Shown: piece by piece, positions 1-4,701 of the stretch | Layout: every line of letters starts with the position of its first letter | How positions within the stretch are numbered: position 1 is the first letter of the stretch | Assembly (NCBI GenBank): GCA_025937075.1 | Contig: JAICSD010000308.1 | Location: forward strand, 1-5,651 | Length of the DNA stretch: 5,651 nucleotides | Direction of reading: 5' to 3' | DNA from: Vicinamibacteria bacterium | GTDB lineage: Bacteria; Acidobacteriota; Vicinamibacteria; Vicinamibacterales; 2-12-FULL-66-21 | Notes under the pieces: generated by a model | Seen by the model: only the letters and a program-made list of their open reading frames with translations | What the model was told of the DNA's origin: nothing | The model's database searches: none | Made by a program: the position numbers and the translations under genes

Positions 1-574
1 AGAAGGCGGTCCCGCCGGCCGACGCGTTCGGGACGCCGAGCGAACCCACTCCGCTCAGGAGCTGCATCAGGAACCAGATGCCGAGGAAAAAGATCGCGGG
101 GATCTCCACGACGTCGAAGAACAGGAAGACGAAGATGGCGGTGAGGACGCGCGACTCCGGGTACAAGACGAAGTACGCGCCCATGACCCCGGCGATCGCG
201 CCGCTCGCGCCCACCATCGGCACGGCCGAGTACGGGTTGACCGCGAACTGCACGATGGCCGCGGCGCAACCCCCAGCGAGATAAAAGAACACGAACGGAA
301 CGTGGCCGAGCCGATCCTCGACGTTGTCGCCGAAGATCCAGAGGTAGAGCATGTTCCCGATCACGTGCATCCAGCCGCCGTGCAGGAACATGCTGGTCAA
401 GACATTGGTCCACGTGAAGTAGGCAGGAATCAGCGCGTACTGAATGACGAACGCCTCGAGCGCGCGCTGCGGCAGCGTGACCTGATGGAGGAATACCAGC
501 GCGTTGATGACGATGAGTCCGACGGTGATGAAGGGCTTTGTTCGCGACGGAATGACGTCGCTGATGGGGAACAC
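1..574 (-). CDS. Rhomboid family intramembrane serine protease, 3' end outside window
   Basis: This is a polytopic inner-membrane protease that cleaves transmembrane segments of other proteins; its substrate cannot be told from sequence. Translating the minus strand from GTG at 574 gives 191 residues, open to the window edge. The first hydrophobic helix is at about residues 15-30. The HxxxN signature follows within WMHVIGNMLYLW (H70, N74), then FGDNVEDRLGH, then the catalytic serine in GASGAIAGVMGAY (S124). The last visible residues are GGTAF, just where the family normally continues into the helix with the catalytic histidine, so that residue is off the window. An in-frame TAG lies directly upstream of the GTG and no ATG follows nearby, so the start is well fixed. 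There is no Shine-Dalgarno sequence, but a TATACT box ends 6 nt before the start, suggesting a leaderless mRNA. It is divergent from the metal-uptake genes, and no functional link is evident. Confidence 0.93.
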   Translation of the reverse strand, partial: MFPISDVIPSRTKPFITVGLIVINALVFLHQVTLPQRALEAFVIQYALIPAYFTWTNVLTSMFLHGGWMHVIGNMLYLWIFGDNVEDRLGHVPFVFFYLAGGCAAAIVQFAVNPYSAVPMVGASGAIAGVMGAYFVLYPESRVLTAIFVFLFFDVVEIPAIFFLGIWFLMQLLSGVGSLGVPNASAGGTAF

Positions 575-591
575 CTAATGAGTATAGTGTT
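570..591. promoter_or_regulatory. AACAC-N12-GTGTT inverted repeat, possible operator
   Basis: AACAC at 570-574 and GTGTT at 587-591 form a perfect 5-bp dyad over 22 bp. It spans the rhomboid -10 hexamer and start codon and lies just upstream of the TATAAT box of the plus-strand gene. A metal-sensing repressor here (Zur, MntR or DtxR type) could control both directions, and the adjacent metal-uptake operon makes that attractive. The arms are short, the spacer is not palindromic, and I do not recognise a published consensus, so this is a tentative operator. Confidence 0.25.
575..586 (-). promoter_or_regulatory. Candidate -10 promoter of the rhomboid gene
   Basis: Read on the minus strand, TATACT (586-581) matches the sigma-70 -10 consensus at 5 of 6 bases. 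It is followed by CATTAG and then the GTG start at 574, so transcription would begin on or next to the start codon. With a 17-bp spacer the -35 position (609-604) reads CATCCG, which is not consensus. The hexamer sits in a short AT-richer island in a GC-rich region, which supports a real promoter. No transcription data are available. Confidence 0.5.
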
Positions 592-596
592 GGGGC

Positions 597-608
597 TATA
601 ATTCGGAT
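597..608 (+). promoter_or_regulatory. Candidate -10 promoter of the small His/Cys protein and metal-uptake genes
   Basis: TATAAT at 597-602 is a perfect sigma-70 -10 hexamer. It is followed by TCGGAT and then GTG at 609, so the predicted transcript begins at or beside that codon. With a 17-bp spacer the -35 site (574-579) reads CCTAAT, which is a poor match. No ribosome-binding sequence fits between the box and the start. The same hexamer-6 nt-GTG geometry occurs on the opposite strand for the rhomboid gene. Confidence 0.55.
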
Positions 609-920
609 GTGTCCACCACGCGTGGGCGGCGGATGGGCTTTCTGCCCCAGACCCTGGCAGCGGCATACATCCTCGCGCTCGCCGCGCTGCCATTCGGCCA
701 TCACGATCTGCTGTGCCACCTGAAATCCAGCACGCACTGCACGACGTGTCTGGCCGGCACGTCGGCGGACGACACCAGCGCTCAACCCGCGATCCCGGCG
801 ATCGTGCTCGCGGATGCCGGCCGGGCCATGATCCTGCCGCCGTTCGCGGCGCATTCGTGCGTTCCCACGCTTTCGGCGGGGCGTTCGCCGCCACCCTCCT
901 CGCAGTTGCTTTCCTTCTAG
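609..920 (+). CDS. Small membrane/exported protein with a His/Cys cluster, unknown function
   Basis: This encodes a 103-residue protein I cannot assign to a named family. A basic N-terminus (RGRR at 5-8) leads into a hydrophobic helix at about 11-30, which could be a signal peptide or membrane anchor. A metal-ligand-rich stretch follows: H31, H32, C36, H37, H43, C44 and C47. The rest is Ala/Pro-rich and ends with RSPPPSS and a terminal Phe. The cluster could bind a metal, which would suit the metal-uptake genes downstream, but this is inference. GTG 609 is chosen because TATAAT ends 6 nt before it; ATG 633 (residue 9) is the alternative, with only a weak GGCGG upstream. The gene may be co-transcribed with the barrel gene 73 bp downstream. 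That it is a real gene rests on codon pattern, promoter and hydrophobic N-terminus. Confidence 0.65.
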   Translation: MSTTRGRRMGFLPQTLAAAYILALAALPFGHHDLLCHLKSSTHCTTCLAGTSADDTSAQPAIPAIVLADAGRAMILPPFAAHSCVPTLSAGRSPPPSSQLLSF

Positions 921-924
921 AACT

Positions 925-944
925 GTCAGCCGCGTCCGGCTGAC
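925..944 (+). other. Perfect 8-bp hairpin between the small gene and the barrel gene
   Basis: GTCAGCCG (925-932) pairs perfectly with CGGCTGAC (937-944) around a CGTC loop. It begins 5 nt after the stop codon of the small gene. No T-run follows (GCAGGAAAG comes next), so it is not a classical intrinsic terminator. It could protect an mRNA 3' end, mark a processing site or reduce read-through into the operon. Confidence 0.5.
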
Positions 945-968
945 GCAGGAAAGACCTGACGGTTTTCC

Positions 969-982
969 CGCCCGACCGGGCG
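969..982 (+). other. GC-rich hairpin directly upstream of the barrel gene ribosome-binding site
   Basis: CGCCC (969-973) pairs with GGGCG (978-982) around a GACC tetraloop. The stem ends one base before the AGGAGG ribosome-binding sequence at 983-988. It may affect translation initiation or mRNA stability. The stem is only 5 bp in a GC-rich genome, so chance is possible. Confidence 0.35.
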
Positions 983-988
983 AGGAGG
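983..988 (+). promoter_or_regulatory. Ribosome-binding site AGGAGG that fixes the barrel gene start
   Basis: AGGAGG at 983-988 lies 5 nt before GTG 994. An in-frame GTG at 988 overlaps the last base of this site and cannot use it, so 994 is the likely start. Confidence 0.75.
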
Positions 989-993
989 TGGTC

Positions 994-2397
994 GTGTTGT
1001 ATTCATGTCGCGCGACGACGGTGATGGCTGTACTGGCCGCCGTCGGTGCCGCGCTCCCGGCCGCGGCGCAGTCGCCCGCGCCGGTTCCGGCTCTCCCAGC
1101 GGCACAGGGGCCGCCCGCCGCGACAGCGGCGGACATTCGCGCCGAGCTCGATCGCTTGCGGCAGGAGTTCGAAACGGTTCGCGATTCATATGGCGCGCGG
1201 TTGAACGCGCTCGAGGCGAAGCTCGCCGCGATCGAAGGGGGAACCGCAGCGGCTCCCGCGCAGGCACCTGCTCCGTCGGCAACACCGCCGCCGCAGACCG
1301 CGGCGGCCGCGCCGCCCCCGGAGGCCGCGCCCGGACAGCAGCCGCCGTCGGGTGGGGCGCAGGTTCCCGCAGGCGCGGCCGGCGCCGGCGGCCCGGAAGG
1401 ACAGCTTCCGGTGTACGGAAATGTCTCGGCGCTGTCGAAGGTATTCAATCCCGACATGGCGGTCATTGGCAACTTCGTCGGCGCGGCCGGATCGAACACG
1501 ATCAATCCGCGTCCGGCTATGCAGCTCGATGAAGCGGAGGCGAGCTTCCAGGCGATCGTCGATCCCTACGCGCGCGCCGACTTCTTCCTGTCCGCCACGC
1601 CGGAGGGGCTCGACGTCGAAGAGGGCTACATCACGTTTCCGGCGCTGCCGGGCGGTCTGCTGATGAAGGTCGGCAAGATGAAGGCGCAGTTCGGCAAGGT
1701 CAACACGATGCACAGCCACGTGCTGCCGTGGACCGACGTCCCACTGCCGATGCTGAATCTGCTCGGAGGCGAAGAGGGGCTAGCCGATTCCGGCATATCC
1801 GTTTCGAAGCTGATCGCGAACCCGTTCATCTTTCTCGAAGCCACAGGGGAGGTCTACAAGGGAGACGACGACCTGTTCACCAGCCACAAGCGGGGGAATC
1901 TCGCCTACGTCGGGCGGCTGCGCGGCTATCGCGATGTCACCGAAGCCACCAACCTCGACGTCGGCACTTCGATCGCGTACGGCCACAACGATGCCGGACC
2001 CGACTTCACGACGCGCGTGATCGGTCTCGATGCGACCCTGCGGTACCGCCCGCTCCGGCGCGCGATCTACAAGCGCTTCATCGGCCGGACAGAGCTCTTC
2101 TGGAGCCGGCGGCAGCAGCCCGGCGGCGATGCGTCCGCATTCGGCGCATATCTCAGCGGCGAATATCAGTTCGCGCGCCGCTGGTTTGCGGGCGCGCGCT
2201 ACGACTGGTCGGACCGCGCGTTCGATCCATCGCTGCACGACACGAGCGGGTCGCTGCTCCTGACGTACTGGCCGAGCGAGTTCAGCCAGGTGCGCGGACA
2301 ATTCCGCCGGACGCGATACGCTGAAGGAGCGGATGCCAACGAGCTGCTCTTCCAGTTCCTGTTTTCGATCGGCGCGCACGGCGCGCATACGTTCTGA
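994..2397 (+). CDS. Outer-membrane beta-barrel (porin-like) protein with N-terminal coiled coil, linked to metal uptake
   Basis: This 467-residue exported protein probably forms a channel in the outer membrane, and from its neighbours it likely admits a metal ion or complex. Residues 1-25 form a signal peptide ending AAA before QS. A charged heptad-like coiled coil follows at about 46-82, then a Pro/Ala/Gly-rich linker at about 83-140, and a barrel from about 145. Features of the barrel are alternating amphipathic strands rich in Tyr/Phe/Arg and a terminal Phe (GAHGAHTF), the usual outer-membrane assembly signal. A loop with KVNTMHSHVLPW (H240, H242) is a candidate metal-contact site. There is no plug domain or TonB box, so it is not a TonB-dependent receptor. 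The binding-protein gene starts 12 bp downstream, implying one operon. The coiled coil may span the periplasm or hold trimers together. The barrel class is fairly sure; the substrate is inferred from context. Confidence 0.82.
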   Translation: MLYSCRATTVMAVLAAVGAALPAAAQSPAPVPALPAAQGPPAATAADIRAELDRLRQEFETVRDSYGARLNALEAKLAAIEGGTAAAPAQAPAPSATPPPQTAAAAPPPEAAPGQQPPSGGAQVPAGAAGAGGPEGQLPVYGNVSALSKVFNPDMAVIGNFVGAAGSNTINPRPAMQLDEAEASFQAIVDPYARADFFLSATPEGLDVEEGYITFPALPGGLLMKVGKMKAQFGKVNTMHSHVLPWTDVPLPMLNLLGGEEGLADSGISVSKLIANPFIFLEATGEVYKGDDDLFTSHKRGNLAYVGRLRGYRDVTEATNLDVGTSIAYGHNDAGPDFTTRVIGLDATLRYRPLRRAIYKRFIGRTELFWSRRQQPGGDASAFGAYLSGEYQFARRWFAGARYDWSDRAFDPSLHDTSGSLLLTYWPSEFSQVRGQFRRTRYAEGADANELLFQFLFSIGAHGAHTF

Positions 2398-2399
2398 AC

Positions 2400-2404
2400 G
2401 GAGG
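2400..2404 (+). promoter_or_regulatory. Ribosome-binding site GGAGG of the metal-binding protein gene
   Basis: GGAGG at 2400-2404 lies 5 nt before GTG 2410 and just after the stop codon of the barrel gene. It supports GTG 2410 as the start and close coupling of the two genes. Confidence 0.7.
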
Positions 2405-2409
2405 CATCA

Positions 2410-3342
2410 GTGGTCTTGAAATTTCTCAGGGTGTGCGCACTGCTGGCGGCGGCATTCGCGCTCGGTGCCGGGTCGGCGCGCGCGGAGCTGAACGTCATCA
2501 CGTCGACGGAGGATCTGGCGTCGATCGCGCACGAGGTCGGCGGCGACAAGATCAAGGTGGAAGCCATCGCGCGCGGCTACCAGGATCCGCACTTCGTCGA
2601 GGCGAAGCCCAGCTTCGTGCTCAAGCTCAATCGCGCCAACCTCCTCATCGTTGTCGGACGAGACCTGGAAATCGGCTGGCTGCCGCCGCTCATCACGCAG
2701 AGCCGGAACGCCCACATACAGCCCGGCGCGGACGGGTATCTGGACGCGTCGCTCACGGCGAAGATCCTGGAACTCCCGACGGGGCAGATCACGCGCGCGA
2801 TGGGTGACGTCCACCCGCTCGGCAACCCGCATTTCTGGCTGGATCCGGAGAACGGCCGTCGGGTCGCGAAGGCCATCCAGGCCAAGCTCTCGCAGATGGA
2901 CGCCGCGAACGCCTCGTACTACACGCAGCGCGAGGCGGATTTCGAGCGCCGGCTGACGGAGGCGGAAGGGCGCTGGAAATCTCAGATGGCGCCCTACAAG
3001 GGGCTGAAGGTCGTCACGTACCATCGCTCGTGGCCGAACTTCGCGGACGCGTTCGGCCTGGAGGTCATCGGCTACGTCGAGCCGAAGCCGGGGATCCCGC
3101 CGACGCCGCAGCACACGCTCGACGTCATTCAGGCGATGAAAGCGCAGAATGTGAAGATCATCATGGTCGAGCCGTACTTCGATCTGAAGACGCCGAACTC
3201 GATCGCGTCCGCCACGGGCGGGAAGGTGCTCGTCATGCCGCCGTCGGTCGGAGGCGTGAAGGAAGCGTCCGACTATTTCAAGTTGTTCGACACCGATATC
3301 GCGCTGCTGATTGGCGCGGCGAAGGAAACCGGGGCCAAATAG
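2410..3342 (+). CDS. ZnuA/TroA-family periplasmic metal-binding protein of an ABC importer
   Basis: This is the cluster A-1 (Zn/Mn) solute-binding protein, which captures a metal ion in the periplasm and hands it to the permease encoded next. It has 310 residues, a normal family length. The signal peptide spans residues 1-25, ending SARA before E26, with no lipobox cysteine, so the product is soluble. Mature sequence opens with ELNVITSTEDLASIA, the usual first strand. Candidate ligands are H61 in DPHFVEAKPS, H141 in NPHFWLDPEN and H205 in VTYHRSWPNF; H135 lies close to H141. A long helix at about 150-195 links the two lobes. The usual fourth acidic ligand is not seen: residues 277-282 read PPSVGG where many homologues have Asp. 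E254 or D258 in VEPYFD, or water, might complete the site. There is no His-rich loop typical of zinc-specific ZnuA. Zinc versus manganese cannot be settled from sequence. Confidence 0.93.
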   Translation: MVLKFLRVCALLAAAFALGAGSARAELNVITSTEDLASIAHEVGGDKIKVEAIARGYQDPHFVEAKPSFVLKLNRANLLIVVGRDLEIGWLPPLITQSRNAHIQPGADGYLDASLTAKILELPTGQITRAMGDVHPLGNPHFWLDPENGRRVAKAIQAKLSQMDAANASYYTQREADFERRLTEAEGRWKSQMAPYKGLKVVTYHRSWPNFADAFGLEVIGYVEPKPGIPPTPQHTLDVIQAMKAQNVKIIMVEPYFDLKTPNSIASATGGKVLVMPPSVGGVKEASDYFKLFDTDIALLIGAAKETGAK

Positions 3343-3343
3343 T

Positions 3344-4225
3344 ATGGAGATGAGCGTTCTCGAATTCCTGGCGGCCCCTTTCGTCGCCAGCCTGATCCTG
3401 ACGGGCATTCACGCCTACCTCGGCGTCCACGTCGTCGAGCGCGGGGTCATCTTCGTCGATCTGTCGCTGGCGCAGATTGCGGCGCTCGGCGCCACCATTG
3501 CGCTGCTGATGCCGTTCTCCGGAGGGGATCCGCACGCCCCCTCCGTCTATTGGGTCAGCCTCCTGTTCACCTTCATCGGGGCGGGCATCTTCTCCATGAT
3601 TCGCGTGAAGCGCGCGCGCATTCCGCAGGAGGCGATCATCGGTATCTGCTACGCCGTTGCCTCGGCGGCAGCGATTCTGGCGATGAGCAAGGCGACCTCC
3701 GAGTCGGAGCACCTGAAGGACATGCTCGTCGGGAACATCCTCGCAGTGTCGTGGCACGAGGTGAGGAAGACGGCGATTCTCTACGGCTGCATCGGTGTGT
3801 TTCATTACCTGTTCAGGAAGCAGTTCCTCGCGATCTCGAGGAGCCACGGTGATCCAGAATCGACGGGCCTGAACTACCGCATGTGGGACTTCCTGTTCTA
3901 CGCGTCATTCGGGTTCGTCGTGACGTCTTCTGTGGCGATCGCGGGCGTGCTGCTCGTGTTCTGCTATCTCATCGTGCCGTCCGTGGCGGCGATGCTCTAC
4001 GCGGAGAACATCGGTCCGCGGCTCGCCATCGGCTGGACGATGGGGACGGTCGTATCCGCGCTCGGCGTCTGGCTGTCGCTGAAGCTCGATCTGCCGACGG
4101 GCGCGACGATCGTCTGCACGTTCGGCCTCGTCCTCGTCCTCATGGCGGCGCTCCGGCCGCTGTTGAGACCCGCAGAGGTGCCCTCGCGCGGGTTCGAAGG
4201 CGCCACGCTCGAAACGCGCAGATGA
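3344..4225 (+). CDS. ABC-3 family (ZnuB-type) metal transporter permease
   Basis: This is the inner-membrane channel subunit that receives Zn or Mn from the preceding binding protein. It has 293 residues and about seven to eight hydrophobic helices. Family hallmarks are YLGVHVVERGVIFVDLSLAQ near residues 25-44, the segment around IPQEAIIGICYAVASAA, a late IAGVLLVFCYLIVPSVAAM helix and DLPTGATIV near the C-terminus. Classical ZnuB/MntB proteins have Ser-His-Ala after the early Asp; here that stretch is LAQIA, which marks a divergent subfamily. ATG 3344 is chosen because it is 1 nt after the binding-protein stop; an upstream in-frame TTG at 3311 would overlap that gene, and ATG 3350 is a weaker option. 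No strong ribosome-binding site is visible, so translational coupling is likely. No ATPase gene adjoins it, although the importer needs one. Confidence 0.92.
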   Translation: MEMSVLEFLAAPFVASLILTGIHAYLGVHVVERGVIFVDLSLAQIAALGATIALLMPFSGGDPHAPSVYWVSLLFTFIGAGIFSMIRVKRARIPQEAIIGICYAVASAAAILAMSKATSESEHLKDMLVGNILAVSWHEVRKTAILYGCIGVFHYLFRKQFLAISRSHGDPESTGLNYRMWDFLFYASFGFVVTSSVAIAGVLLVFCYLIVPSVAAMLYAENIGPRLAIGWTMGTVVSALGVWLSLKLDLPTGATIVCTFGLVLVLMAALRPLLRPAEVPSRGFEGATLETRR

Positions 4226-4509
4226 TCTGCCGGCACTGCGGGACCGAGATCGCGGACAAGGCGCTCATCTGCTATCGGTGCGGCGCGGCGACGAGCGATC
4301 CGGTGCGGCGGCCGGCCGCCGTCCGCGGCCGCAGCGGTGGGGTCTTCTCGCTTGTCGCGATGGTCCTGCTGGCGCTGCTCGGGCTGTACCTCGGAATGGC
4401 CGGGCGCGTCGTCGCTGCTGCCGACCTCGCCCGGAAGCTCGAGATTGCTGCCGTCGTTTGCATTCTGGTCGCGATAGTGCTGCTGGTGATGCGCATCCGA
4501 CGCAGGTAG
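4222..4509 (+). CDS. Small zinc-ribbon protein with two transmembrane helices
   Basis: This encodes a 95-residue membrane protein of unknown function. The N-terminus carries a zinc ribbon of two CxxC knuckles: C3/C6 in CRHCG and C17/C20 in CYRCG. A basic Arg/Pro linker (28-38) follows, then hydrophobic helices at about 40-58 and 74-91 and a basic tail, RIRRR. ATG 4222 overlaps the permease stop in an ATGA junction, so translation is probably coupled and the gene belongs to the metal operon. Ribbons of this kind are widespread in bacterial membrane proteins and usually structural, so a zinc-sensing or zinc-storage role is only a suggestion from context. The small size, ribbon and two helices are clear; the role is not. 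Confidence 0.82.
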   Translation: MICRHCGTEIADKALICYRCGAATSDPVRRPAAVRGRSGGVFSLVAMVLLALLGLYLGMAGRVVAAADLARKLEIAAVVCILVAIVLLVMRIRRR

Positions 4510-4601
4510 CCGCTGCTGTCACGATGGAGCTCACGCGGCGCCGTTCCATGTGGTGCGTAGGGTCGTAAAGCGCGCAATTGTCTTCTGCGCGTCTGCGGCG
4601 G

Positions 4602-4654
4602 CTGCATGAGATCCGTGACCGTCCTCTGCTCCCCAGCGGCCTCTGCGTGAGATC
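4602..4654. repeat. Imperfect 12-bp direct repeat, 41-bp period
   Basis: CTGCATGAGATC (4602-4613) and CTGCGTGAGATC (4643-4654) differ at one base and are 41 bp apart, about four helical turns. A smaller CCTCTGC repeat (4623-4629 and 4640-4646) lies between and partly overlaps the second copy. These could be paired binding sites for a regulator of the FHA gene or remnants of a duplication. I do not recognise the motif. Confidence 0.35.
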
Positions 4655-4686
4655 GCCGCGACAGCCGCCACATATTTCACCTGTAG

Positions 4687-4692
4687 TACACT
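4687..4692 (+). promoter_or_regulatory. Weak candidate -10 of the FHA-GAF gene
   Basis: TACACT (4687-4692) matches the -10 consensus at 4 of 6 bases and lies 9 nt before ATG 4702, which would leave a leader of only a few bases. No -35 match (4664-4669 is GCCGCC) and no Shine-Dalgarno sequence are visible. It is listed because the gene has no other obvious initiation signal. Confidence 0.25.
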
Positions 4693-4701
4693 CCCGCTGA
4701 A

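Larger units (their letters stand above)
4510..4701. other. 192-bp intergenic region with repeats but no clear terminator
   Basis: No convincing gene lies here on either strand. CGCGCA (4571-4576) pairs with TGCGCG (4586-4591) around a 9-nt loop, but no T-run follows, so it is a poor terminator candidate. GGCGGCTG (4597-4604) is perfectly complementary to CAGCCGCC (4662-4669) across 57 nt and could close a longer structured RNA. An imperfect direct repeat lies inside that loop and is listed separately. The promoter of the FHA gene must be near the right end. Confidence 0.5.

Noticed and set aside
430..894. A 154-codon minus-strand frame crossing the divergent promoter region.
   Set aside because: It overlaps the rhomboid N-terminus in another frame and the small gene in antisense; its composition is Arg/Ser/Pro-rich shadow-like.
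713..943. Alternative 76-codon plus-strand frame overlapping the small gene.
   Set aside because: The 609-920 frame has a promoter-spaced start, a hydrophobic helix and an ordered His/Cys cluster; the alternative is Arg/His-rich shadow sequence.
925..944. Rho-independent terminator after the small gene.
   Set aside because: The 8-bp stem is good but no T-run follows; GCAGGAAAG comes next.
988..993. GTG 988 as start of the barrel gene.
   Set aside because: It overlaps the AGGAGG ribosome-binding site, whereas GTG 994 is 5 nt downstream of it; the signal peptide is intact with the later start.
1240..1400. Low-complexity Pro/Ala/Gly-coding stretch as a possible repeat element.
   Set aside because: It is best explained as the flexible linker between the coiled coil and the barrel; no exact repeat unit is visible.
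3311..3343. TTG 3311 as start of the permease gene.
   Set aside because: It would overlap the binding-protein gene by 32 bp and add a charged, non-family extension; ATG 3344 sits 1 nt after the previous stop.
2407..3408. A 333-codon minus-strand open frame, longer than the binding-protein gene it overlaps.
   Set aside because: Its product is Arg-rich and low in recognisable motifs, typical of an antisense shadow in GC-rich DNA, while the plus strand encodes a clear ZnuA-type protein.
4571..4591. Rho-independent terminator after the zinc-ribbon gene.
   Set aside because: It is a 6-bp stem with a 9-nt loop and no downstream T-run.
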